Source: Acinetobacter pittii ATCC 19004 = CIP 70.29 (lineage in GTDB: Bacteria > Pseudomonadota > Gammaproteobacteria > Pseudomonadales > Moraxellaceae). From it: DNA of 64,000 nt. The notes under the pieces were generated by a model. The model did not search any database. It saw only the letters and a program-made list of their open reading frames with translations, and had not been told where the DNA came from. The stretch's first letter is position 1, and each line of letters opens with the position of its first letter. The stretch lies in assembly GCF_000369045.1 (NCBI RefSeq), contig NZ_KB849797.1, positions 80,844 through 144,843 of the forward strand, given 5' to 3'. Shown piece by piece: positions 16,558 through 23,818 of this stretch. Both the position numbers and the translations under genes were made by a program.

Positions 16558-17538
16558 ATGACTAAGTACGCATCAGATGCTTTACTTGCAGCTACACATT
16601 CATCATGCAGCATTCAACCTATTTGGGCTTACGATCTGATTGGTTCTGAGAAGTCAGCAAAAGCTCTTGGGAGATCAAAAACTACAAGCATGTTTGCAAA
16701 ACAAAATTCTCAAAATAGTAATCAGGCATTATCTCTCAGTAAACCTGTTGAGTTGATTAGATCAGCATATCCATTAGTGACAGGCTCCCCTGTCACTAAT
16801 GGGATGTTATCTGTTCGGCTAAAGCCAGAGAACGAATTGTTTATTCAGTTTATTAAACATATGGGGCCTATGCTTAATGGGGGGATTTACTGCCATGATC
16901 AGTATTTTTCTAATCAAATTACGGGCTACCAATATATGCTCAACACTAGGCAGTTTAATGAGGATTTAACAGCTTGGAATACAGAACAAATTCGTGCTGA
17001 AGAGTTATTTGATTCGACAATGAAGGTTCTATTCAAAGACTACGCAGGCTTCGAAACACATGAGCTATATTTGCCAATGCTATTTACGCTTTCAGCGAAT
17101 ACTCCAATATATTCAAAACAACAATATTTAGATCAGCAGAAGAAAGAGATGATCGCCATTTTCTTTAATGAAGGTGGTAATAATGAAATTATTGCCGTAT
17201 TTTCGAAATGGGAACTTACACCCCAAGGACAATTAGCACTCAGACTGGTGTTTTTACTGGAACGCCAGTTCATAGATGATCCTGTTGGTTCTTCTGATGA
17301 AAATGCTTTCATTGCTTTACGAGGTAATCTGGAAGGCCTATTTAATTGCAAAGCATATCCTGTATCTATGCCATTAAACGGGTTTATGCAAACTAATCAT
17401 TTTTTTAAAAGTGATCCAAGGTGCAAAGATCTTATTAAGCTGCTCAAAACGTACCTAGTAGGCAGTGATGCAGTCCTTCGAATTTGGGATACACAGTCCA
17501 ATTTTGATGTGTTGTATTCCAAGTTTAAAACTAACTAG
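16558..17538 (+). CDS. Unknown element protein, 326 residues, co-transcribed with the replication gene
   Basis: ATG at 16558 lies eight bases after a perfect AGGAGG at the end of the replication gene. The protein is neutral, with no signal peptide or membrane helix. The N-terminal 90 residues are Ser/Lys-rich and probably flexible. A globular part from about residue 90 contains HMGPMLNGGIYCHDQYFSNQ and a C-terminal VGSDAVLRIWDTQSNFDVLY. I recognise no family. Its place between a Gp2-like protein and a PrtN-like regulator suggests a role in replication or in control of the element. Confidence 0.65.
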   Translation: MTKYASDALLAATHSSCSIQPIWAYDLIGSEKSAKALGRSKTTSMFAKQNSQNSNQALSLSKPVELIRSAYPLVTGSPVTNGMLSVRLKPENELFIQFIKHMGPMLNGGIYCHDQYFSNQITGYQYMLNTRQFNEDLTAWNTEQIRAEELFDSTMKVLFKDYAGFETHELYLPMLFTLSANTPIYSKQQYLDQQKKEMIAIFFNEGGNNEIIAVFSKWELTPQGQLALRLVFLLERQFIDDPVGSSDENAFIALRGNLEGLFNCKAYPVSMPLNGFMQTNHFFKSDPRCKDLIKLLKTYLVGSDAVLRIWDTQSNFDVLYSKFKTN

Positions 17539-17556
17539 TTAAAAGGCTATTTCACA

Positions 17557-17829
17557 ATGGGTGCATTCCAGTTAAACACAGCTGATTACCTATTTATGAA
17601 ATATCGCTCTATGACTGTCGAATTAATGAGTGTAGTACAAGACTATTATCCTCACTTAAGCAAGGCAGAGGCGCTAAGAAAGGCAAATAATCAAGAATTT
17701 CCTTTCTCTGTCTTTAAAATAGATTCAAGCAAACGCGCACCATTTCTGGTGCACGTTAAAGACTTGGCTGATATCTTAGATAAGAAGTATTCTGAAGCTG
17801 CTAAAGACTTTGCTACGTTTCATCAATGA
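17557..17829 (+). CDS. PrtN-like transcription activator
   Basis: A 90-residue protein that matches the pyocin activator PrtN family, recognised by the pattern FPFSVFKIDSSKRAPFLVHV followed by KDLADILDKK (canonical form FPVFR..QKAPWLVH..DLADYID). AAGG precedes the ATG. The N-terminal part carries a short helix-turn-helix-like segment (HLSKAEALRKANNQEFPF). In pyocin loci PrtN switches on structural genes after damage. In small integrated elements such proteins may control excision or replication genes. Its last 17 bases overlap the tail of the converging integrase gene. Confidence 0.75.
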   Translation: MGAFQLNTADYLFMKYRSMTVELMSVVQDYYPHLSKAEALRKANNQEFPFSVFKIDSSKRAPFLVHVKDLADILDKKYSEAAKDFATFHQ

Positions 17830-18961
17830 GGCGTAGCACCTCTTCCAATTGAATTACATTACGTCTTGACTTCACAGAAACATAACGTTGTAAGCTCCCC
17901 CAAGAATCATGCAAACTTACTTTCTGAATTTCAGGAATAGTAAAACTTTGTTCTGCAAGCCTCGTACATCCTTCATGCCTCAAATCATGAAAATGTAAAT
18001 CTTCAATTCCCAATATTTTACATGCTTCACGAAACTCTTTTCCTATGCTTTTTGGGTTCAGAGGCAATAAAAGTTGTTCATCATATCCTAATCGAAGCAT
18101 ACGACTCCGCACTTCATTATCTAATAAAAGTTCAATTATTGTTTTACAAGGTTCCAACACGTCAAAAGACTTGTGATTACCTTTAGAACCGTTCGGATTT
18201 TTCAAATCATGAACTTTCCATGATGAATGGTAAGAATCATAATCTTGCAGCCATAAGCGTGTTAACTCTGCTTCACGTCTGCATGAAAAAATTGCGAACC
18301 AAATAATTAAATGCATTGGATACTTAGTACCATATTTATTTAATTTCCAACGCTCAGCAAAAAGTTTTGTTAAAGCAATTAACTCTTCATTTGTAGGAAG
18401 TCTATCTCTCACTTTGCTAGAGGAGATTTGGCGAGTTTTTCTAAGCTGTGCCGTAGCTTTATCGAAGCTACTTAAATCAACTTCCATGCCCCACATAACA
18501 GATGCATGAGATAGAACACCTCTAATATGTAAAAGCTCATGCTGCTGTGTACTTGTTGCAATAGGGTCTAAACCAAGATTCGGCACGCCTCTCCGTCTTA
18601 GAGCAACATGCTCAGCCAAATGTATTGAATGTATTTTTGTGATAATATTGCGCGCGATTGGCAACTTCTTAATTAAGAGTAGAGAATAGCGTTTCGTCCT
18701 ACCGTACTCGCTCCCAACTTCATCCAAATATTTATCTATGGCATCTGACAAAGTTAGATCAATCAGTTGTTCTTTGCCAAGTAAAATGTCTGGATTTTCT
18801 TGAATCTCAACTTCTCTTTTTTTAAGCCAGTTTTCTGCCACTTTTTTTGAATGAAATGTTTTGCTTTCAGAATAAGCTGGATAACCTTTTTTGTTGATCC
18901 GGATAGCAGCTCGGTAACTAACACTTCCATCTGCACCTTTTCTGGCAGTAATTGACCCCAT
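17813..18961 (-). CDS. int: Tyrosine recombinase (integrase) next to dusA
   Basis: A 382-residue phage-type integrase from ATG 18961. Its frame also extends upstream to 19018, but the family begins MGSITARKGADGS. An N-terminal AP2-like arm-binding domain (about residues 1-55) and a core-binding domain (about 60-170) precede the catalytic domain. The catalytic domain shows Arg in SCRREAELTRL, HxxR in FHDLRHEG (H325, R328), His351 in LHDSWGSL and the nucleophile Y360 in RYVSV. It ends 17 bases inside the PrtN-like gene and starts 135 bases before dusA. Integrases of this type are known to insert elements at the 5' end of dusA, which the position here supports. Confidence 0.93.
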   Translation of the reverse strand: MGSITARKGADGSVSYRAAIRINKKGYPAYSESKTFHSKKVAENWLKKREVEIQENPDILLGKEQLIDLTLSDAIDKYLDEVGSEYGRTKRYSLLLIKKLPIARNIITKIHSIHLAEHVALRRRGVPNLGLDPIATSTQQHELLHIRGVLSHASVMWGMEVDLSSFDKATAQLRKTRQISSSKVRDRLPTNEELIALTKLFAERWKLNKYGTKYPMHLIIWFAIFSCRREAELTRLWLQDYDSYHSSWKVHDLKNPNGSKGNHKSFDVLEPCKTIIELLLDNEVRSRMLRLGYDEQLLLPLNPKSIGKEFREACKILGIEDLHFHDLRHEGCTRLAEQSFTIPEIQKVSLHDSWGSLQRYVSVKSRRNVIQLEEVLRLIDET

Positions 18962-18964
18962 AAA

Positions 18965-19013
18965 TTTACACCATGAACCATTTTCTCCATTATGGTGTAA
19001 ATTTTGGTGTAAA
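18965..19013. repeat. Three GGTGTAAA sites upstream of the integrase, candidate arm or operator sites
   Basis: TTTACACCAT (18965-18974) is an inverted copy of ATGGTGTAAA (18992-19001), and TTGGTGTAAA follows directly at 19004-19013. They lie in the integrase promoter between the integrase and dusA. They could be arm-type binding sites of the integrase or an operator of the PrtN-like protein. Confidence 0.6.
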
Positions 19014-19018
19014 TGCAA

Positions 19019-19095
19019 ACTGATTAACGCAGCTAAATATGAGTTCCCACAGATTCAAACAGGTTGCAAAACACTGATTAAAGGTATGATTTTTA
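19019..19095. other. Junction of the mobile element with dusA (probable attachment region)
   Basis: This stretch separates the integrase start from dusA. It contains TTGCAA (19064-19069) and TATGAT (19085-19090), a plausible promoter for dusA. Elements of this class recombine within the first codons of dusA, so the core of the attachment site probably lies at about 19090-19160. I could not find the matching copy elsewhere in the window. Confidence 0.5.
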
Positions 19096-20112
19096 ATGAC
19101 TATTAATAAAACCATTGAAACTATTAAATCTCCAAGAATCAGTGTAGCCCCAATGATGGACTGGACTACAAAGGATTACCGATTCTTTGCACGGTTGTTT
19201 AACCCGAACGTTGTGCTTTATACAGAAATGGTGACTACGGGTGCAATCCTATTTGGCGATGCAAAACGCCATTTGGACTATAACGCTCAAGAACACCCGA
19301 TCGTATTGCAGCTTGGCGGCTCAAACCCACAAGAGCTTGCAACCTGCACAAAAATGGCTGAAGACTGGGGCTACGACGAAGTTAACCTTAATGTAGGCTG
19401 TCCAAGTGACCGCGTACAGAATAATAAAATCGGCGCATGTTTAATGGCAGAGCCAGACTTGGTTGCTGAATGCATTCATACCATGCAAAAAGCAGTAAAT
19501 ATACCTGTAACAGTGAAACATCGTATTGGTATTGATGACATGCAGTCTTACGAAGAAATGCTACATTTCGTAGATACTGTCGCTGCAACAGGTTGTACGT
19601 ATTTCGTTGTACATGCCCGTATTGCTATTTTGAAAGGTTTGTCTCCAAAAGAAAACCGAGAAGTCCCTCCTTTACGCTACGAAGATGTATACCGCTTAAA
19701 GCAAGAACGCCCCCATCTGACTATTGAAATTAACGGCGGAATTAAAACCTTTGCCGAAACTCAAGCTCATTTACAGCACGTTGATGGTGTCATGATTGGC
19801 CGTGAAGCCTACCATAACCCTTACCTACTTGCTGAGCTCGGCCAACTTTGGAATTTAGAAGCACCAGATCGATTCGATATTATGGAACAAATGCTACCTT
19901 ATATTGAGCAACGCATGGCTGAAGGTGCTCCCCTTTCAATCATTACACGTCATATTTTAGGTTTATTCCAAAACTTACCGGGTGCTCGTAAATGGCGTCA
20001 GGCGCTAAGTGGCGGAAACGCAAAAACTTTAGCTGATGTTGAAAATGCAATTCAGAACATGCGAGCAGCTATGATTCGCACTGAAGAGTATGTAAAAGAG
20101 CAGCAGGTTTAA
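19096..20112 (+). CDS. dusA: tRNA-dihydrouridine(20/20a) synthase DusA
   Basis: A 338-residue flavoenzyme that reduces uridine 20/20a in tRNA. It is recognised by SVAPMMDWT, VLYTEMVTTGAI, the LQLGGSNP motif, NLNVGCPSDRVQ with the catalytic Cys, KHRIGIDD, the FVVHAR segment and GGIKTF. Length and motifs are full. The reading frame remains open and complete despite the upstream insertion, as expected if the element restored the 5' end. The promoter-like TATGAT lies only five bases ahead of the ATG, so a leaderless transcript or an internal start is possible. Confidence 0.97.
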   Translation: MTINKTIETIKSPRISVAPMMDWTTKDYRFFARLFNPNVVLYTEMVTTGAILFGDAKRHLDYNAQEHPIVLQLGGSNPQELATCTKMAEDWGYDEVNLNVGCPSDRVQNNKIGACLMAEPDLVAECIHTMQKAVNIPVTVKHRIGIDDMQSYEEMLHFVDTVAATGCTYFVVHARIAILKGLSPKENREVPPLRYEDVYRLKQERPHLTIEINGGIKTFAETQAHLQHVDGVMIGREAYHNPYLLAELGQLWNLEAPDRFDIMEQMLPYIEQRMAEGAPLSIITRHILGLFQNLPGARKWRQALSGGNAKTLADVENAIQNMRAAMIRTEEYVKEQQV

Positions 20113-20280
20113 GTTGACAACGACTTCTTAAATTGTAAGAAAATGTGGCATTTTAAATCAGAGACTTAGATTTTGAGTATATTCGCAAATGTTGGAAAAA
20201 AATATTCAAATTTAAGCTCTGATTAGTTATTTATTTATAATGATATCAATAATTTAAATTTCACTATTTTTAATCACCTC

Positions 20281-20412
20281 TTTTGCTAGGTAGCTTTTCG
20301 CCCCAAAGCAGACACCTCTGGGAAAAAGATACGTTATTACATAACATACACAAAACTTTTAAGATACGCCTATTAGTATCTCTGAACGCCACAGGTAGGT
20401 GGTGATTTTTTT
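20281..20412 (+). promoter_or_regulatory. Leader-like RNA region with alternative hairpins ending in a terminator
   Basis: CGCCAC (20387-20392) pairs with GTGGTG (20399-20404) and is followed by seven T (20406-20412), so it is a terminator. Just upstream GTATCT (20376-20381) can pair either with AGATAC at 20362-20367 or with an identical AGATAC at 20327-20332. A TATAAT at 20236 could start transcription. This could be an attenuator for the gene at 20448, a small RNA, or the terminator of dusA, whose stop is 275 bases upstream. Confidence 0.45.
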
Positions 20413-20447
20413 AATATGGATATGGGTAGCACGGTAGAGATTTCACG

Positions 20448-20957
20448 ATGATTATTTATGACGGACAAGTAGCTGATAATTACATGTATCAGGATTCAAA
20501 TCAGGCAGCCATTGTTGTATCGCACAGCACACCAAGCCTCCCTTATCCTTTCACCATGAAACCCAATAATCATCAAACTCAAACTTCAACCAACCCACCC
20601 ATCGATGTAGAAAAGTTTGTAGAAAAATTAGAAAGCGTTACTTCTAGACGCAGTAAAGCTAGATGCGCACGTAGTATCCGTCTTGCACTCGAATCTGCTG
20701 GTGCTAATGTTGAAAACCACCCAATCGCAGCTTCAGATTGGGGCGATACTCTCAAAAAGATTGGCTATAAACAAATTGATCCAGCCTTCGACGAACCTCA
20801 AGAAGGTGACATCTACATCATTCACAGAACCCGCAACCACGTTTATGGACACATCGCAGGATATACTGGAAGTGAATGGGTCTCTGACTTCAAACAAAAT
20901 AGCTATGATGTCTATAAAGATGACAGTGTAACTTATACTTATTACAGATTAGGGTAA
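20448..20957 (+). CDS. Candidate NlpC/P60-CHAP-like peptidoglycan amidase, possible toxin effector
   Basis: A 169-residue protein without a signal peptide. A poorly conserved, flexible N-terminus (about 1-50) leads into a globular part with Cys73 (KARCARSIRLALE), the segment EGDIYIIH and His135 in HVYGHIAGY. It ends WVSDFKQ. This Cys-His-Asp layout with a C-terminal WVSDF motif is that of CHAP/NlpC-P60-type amidases that cut cell-wall peptides, several of which are type VI secretion effectors. The next gene encodes a periplasmic protein that would suit an immunity partner. The ribosome-binding site is weak. The fold call is from motifs and the effector role is inferred. Confidence 0.6.
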   Translation: MIIYDGQVADNYMYQDSNQAAIVVSHSTPSLPYPFTMKPNNHQTQTSTNPPIDVEKFVEKLESVTSRRSKARCARSIRLALESAGANVENHPIAASDWGDTLKKIGYKQIDPAFDEPQEGDIYIIHRTRNHVYGHIAGYTGSEWVSDFKQNSYDVYKDDSVTYTYYRLG

Positions 20958-21090
20958 TCTACCTAAGAACTAGATGTTCAATTGCTTTAATTGTTTCAAA
21001 CAACTGATCAAACGAGTGTTTTAAACCCAGCTTGGCTTCTTTTTTGCTTTATTTTCATATTGTAATTATCAAAAATAATGATGGAACTTT

Positions 21091-21531
21091 ATGAAAAGAA
21101 TACTGCTGAGCTTTTACTTACTGACATCGTTTAGCATGACTTATGCCGCCTCTGATACAAACATTATAGAGGTTTTTAAAAAAGTACCCGAAAAACGGAT
21201 TTACCAACCTCAATATTTATTGAAAGGGACGACTCCTCAAGCTCGAATCCATGTGATACGAAAACAATATTTAAATGGAATATTAGACTGTCCTTCTGTG
21301 ATTTATCACGACAAGAAGAAAATTCTATCTTTGCACTCATTTGAAGAGGCAACATTTTTTCTAGAGCCAGATCGTTACTATATTCGCTATGAGATTAACA
21401 ATAGTGGTTGTATCAATTTGGAATTTTACCAACTTAAGCGCCCCAAAATGGACATCCTATCTCAGGAACGTCAATTAGAAGGTGGTACGGAATATACATT
21501 TTCTATTAGTGAACATATTGGGCCACAATAA
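21091..21531 (+). CDS. Periplasmic protein, candidate immunity partner of the amidase
   Basis: A 146-residue protein with a clear signal peptide (cleavage near TYA-A at residue 20). The mature protein is probably beta-rich. It has two Cys (LDCPSV and NSGCIN) that could form a disulfide and a repeated aromatic character (YYIRYEINN). GGAAC precedes the ATG by five bases. A periplasmic protein encoded 133 bases downstream of a putative peptidoglycan amidase fits an effector-immunity pair. Nothing in the sequence alone proves binding. It converges with the LysR gene after 10 bases. Confidence 0.55.
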   Translation: MKRILLSFYLLTSFSMTYAASDTNIIEVFKKVPEKRIYQPQYLLKGTTPQARIHVIRKQYLNGILDCPSVIYHDKKKILSLHSFEEATFFLEPDRYYIRYEINNSGCINLEFYQLKRPKMDILSQERQLEGGTEYTFSISEHIGPQ

Positions 21532-21541
21532 TTATTTCAGC

Positions 21542-22435
21542 TCACACTTCCAGCAGATGGTAGATCTGCTCAACATAAGGTTGAATCAGATCACTCTGGT
21601 TAGTTCTGTAAGCTAAAACCACTTCAGATAAAAGATTCTTATTTTCTAGAGGAATCAACTTTACATTTTGGGGTAATATTTGCTCAAACTCTTGGGGAAC
21701 AATGCTAATACCCAAATTTGCAGCAACTAACTGTAATTGGTTTAGCTTACGTGATTGGATCGTCGCTGCTTTAGGCCAGAAGCCAGCCCCTATACACAAG
21801 TTTGAGACTAAATAACTCAAACCTCCCCGCTTAGGATGTGGAGTCGAAACAAAATATTCATCTTTTAAATCTTTTATCTGGATACTTTGTGTTTCTTTAA
21901 ATTTAGGGTGATCAATATAAACAGCTGCAAATAACGGCTGCTCATATAGTTTCAAGGTCGTTATTTCTTCAAGGGTATGCCGAACTGGTGGTCTAATCAA
22001 ACCAATATCAATTTCCCCATTCAGTAAAGCCAAAATCTGATGCTCAGATGACAAGGTATTTATCTCAAAATTGATTTGTTGCGTTAAGCTAATTTCTTTT
22101 AATATCTGGATCTTTCTATCATCCATAATAATACTGCTCGAATGAGCAATTTTAATCTGACGATTTTTTCCTTCTGCAATATTCTTAGAAACTCCAATGA
22201 TCTCATTTAAATAATGCATATTATCTTTAATTTTTTTATAGAAGACCTCTCCTGCTGCCGTGAGTTTTACTTTCTTATCAGTACGATCAAATAACTGAAA
22301 ATCAATTTCTTCTTCTAATAATTTAATTTGCCGACTTAAAGCAGACTGAGCTATGAATAGCTTTTCAGAAGCCGCAGTAAAGCTTCCTTCTTCAACGATT
22401 TTTATGAAATATTGGAATTGTTTTAATGTGAGCAT
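21542..22435 (-). CDS. LysR-family transcription regulator
   Basis: A 297-residue LysR regulator starting MLTLKQFQYFIKIVEEGSFT at 22435. The ATG six bases upstream is less well placed. The N-terminal helix-turn-helix carries FTAASEKLFIAQSALSRQIKLLEEE. The effector-binding domain contains IDIGLIRPPV and the C-terminal GISIVPQEF segment, typical of regulators of aromatic compound genes (BenM/CatM-like), although the ligand cannot be told. A 40-residue membrane peptide gene lies divergently upstream and may be its target. Confidence 0.9.
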   Translation of the reverse strand: MLTLKQFQYFIKIVEEGSFTAASEKLFIAQSALSRQIKLLEEEIDFQLFDRTDKKVKLTAAGEVFYKKIKDNMHYLNEIIGVSKNIAEGKNRQIKIAHSSSIIMDDRKIQILKEISLTQQINFEINTLSSEHQILALLNGEIDIGLIRPPVRHTLEEITTLKLYEQPLFAAVYIDHPKFKETQSIQIKDLKDEYFVSTPHPKRGGLSYLVSNLCIGAGFWPKAATIQSRKLNQLQLVAANLGISIVPQEFEQILPQNVKLIPLENKNLLSEVVLAYRTNQSDLIQPYVEQIYHLLEV

Positions 22436-22537
22436 AACCATCTCAAAATTAGATTATTAGGTCTATTTTCTATATTAGATTAGATAGATAGCCTTCGCTA
22501 GAATTTTATCAAGACCATTCAATTGATTGAATTATTC

Positions 22538-22660
22538 ATGAAGTATTTAAAAGGGTTTGTCATTTTCACCGTTGTTGTTCTAATTTTATGGTGCTTTAAA
22601 TTTTATGATCAGCAACTACCCACACAGCCCCAGCAAGACAACATAGAGCTGTATGATTAA
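22538..22660 (+). CDS. 40-residue single-pass membrane peptide
   Basis: The frame starts MKYLKGFVIFTVVVLILWCF, one membrane helix with a basic start. It ends in a short Gln/Pro-rich tail (QQLPTQPQQDNIELYD). It lies divergent from the LysR gene and is followed 20 bases on by a strong terminator-like hairpin. No Shine-Dalgarno sequence is obvious. Confidence 0.45.
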   Translation: MKYLKGFVIFTVVVLILWCFKFYDQQLPTQPQQDNIELYD

Positions 22661-22679
22661 ATAGTTTCTCTCAAAAATA

Positions 22680-22713
22680 AAAAGGCATGCACTCACATAA
22701 GCACATGCCTTTT
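22680..22713. terminator. Bidirectional terminator between the small membrane gene and tcdA
   Basis: A stem of at least nine pairs (AAAGGCATG at 22681 with CATGCCTTT at 22704) has A-rich sequence on one side and TTTT on the other. It lies 12 bases past the stop of tcdA on the minus strand and 20 bases past the small gene on the plus strand. Confidence 0.75.
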
Positions 22714-22724
22714 CAATATTTAAA

Positions 22725-23486
22725 TTAGGCTTTCTTTAAATCAAGCTTTTTCAAAACTTCAGCCACAGCAATCATCGCAAAGCTTGAAGTCACCACTACC
22801 GCTGAACCATAGCCACCACAACGTAATCCCGCCGATGGGCAAACATCTGCACTAGAAAATGGGTTATCGATTGAGTAAATACAGGTAATGCCAAATTTCT
22901 CTTTTGGCTTTTTACAGATACCTCGAGCACGAAGCTGGCTACGGAGCTTAGCTAACATTGGGTCTTGTTCTGTTTTTGATAAATCAGCTACGCGGATTTT
23001 AAGTGGATCGAGCTTACCACCTGCTCCGCCCGACACAATTAAAGGAATCTTATTAAAGCGGCAATGCAGCATTAAAGCCAGTTTTGCTTTAACGTCATCG
23101 ATGCAGTCCAAAACAATGTCTGGTACAGGGTTTAAAAGCTCTGTGACATTTTCAGGCGTTAAGAAGTCATCAATAATATTAACTTTAATATGTGGGTTAA
23201 TTTGGCGACAACGCTCCGCCATAATTTCAACTTTTTCACAGCCCAGAGTTGAGGTCATGGCAGGTAGCTGACGGTTTACATTTGATGCTGCAACCACGTC
23301 CATATCGACCAACGTGATCTCGCCAATACCTGTACGTGCTAAAGCTTCTACCGCCCAACTGCCGACACCACCAATACCAATCACCATCACATGACTTTTT
23401 TCATAGTGCTGGAACGATGAATCACCATAAACTTTGGCTACACCTGCAAAACGGCGGTCATATTCATCTTGTTGGAGATCGGTCAT
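22725..23486 (-). CDS. tcdA: tRNA threonylcarbamoyladenosine dehydratase TcdA
   Basis: A 253-residue E1-like enzyme (also CsdL/YgdL) that dehydrates t6A37 in tRNA to cyclic ct6A. Diagnostic features are the ATP-binding GIGGVGSWAVEALARTGIG, VDMDVVAASNVNRQ, the LDCIDDVKAK segment and CGGYGSAVVV near the C-terminus. Length fits the family. Its ATG is followed by TDLQQDEYDRRF. It has its own terminator to the left and a gap with palindromic repeats on the right. Confidence 0.94.
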   Translation of the reverse strand: MTDLQQDEYDRRFAGVAKVYGDSSFQHYEKSHVMVIGIGGVGSWAVEALARTGIGEITLVDMDVVAASNVNRQLPAMTSTLGCEKVEIMAERCRQINPHIKVNIIDDFLTPENVTELLNPVPDIVLDCIDDVKAKLALMLHCRFNKIPLIVSGGAGGKLDPLKIRVADLSKTEQDPMLAKLRSQLRARGICKKPKEKFGITCIYSIDNPFSSADVCPSAGLRCGGYGSAVVVTSSFAMIAVAEVLKKLDLKKA

Positions 23487-23818
23487 TGCTACTCTTTGGG
23501 GATATAAAACACGGAGAGTATTTTACTGCTTTTCAGAAGAAAGTGTATTTTAGATCAAAGAAAACTTGAGACTGTAATATTTAAACTCACGACAAGTCTT
23601 ATGATTATTAATCAAATTATACGACTTAAGATTTAAACTATTATTTACTAGTGTGACAGGCGGCATGGATGCCGCTCAGTTGGGCTGCGGTATAAGGACA
23701 TACCGTCAGCCCGACAAAGGATTTTTGTTACTTTTTATCCTTAAAAAGTAAGGATATGGCTATATACCCAACATTAACTCATTCACATTCATTACAAGGC
23801 TGTGCGAGCTTAGCCAAT
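23487..23818. repeat. Intergenic REP-like palindromic cluster
   Basis: No gene is visible in these 332 bases. Three tight hairpins follow one another. GCGGCAT-GG-ATGCCGC is at 23660-23675. GGGCTG-CGGTAT pairs with ATACCG-T-CAGCCC at 23682-23712 (12 pairs, one bulge). ACTTTTT pairs with AAAAAGT at 23730-23749. A chain of GC-rich then AT-rich palindromes like this is typical of dispersed palindromic elements. It also could end acnA transcription (minus strand). Confidence 0.6.

Noticed and set aside
1-19095. Second copy of the dusA attachment sequence inside the window
   Set aside because: I looked for stretches like ATGATGGACTGGAC and its reverse complement left of the integrase and saw none, so the other end is probably outside the window.
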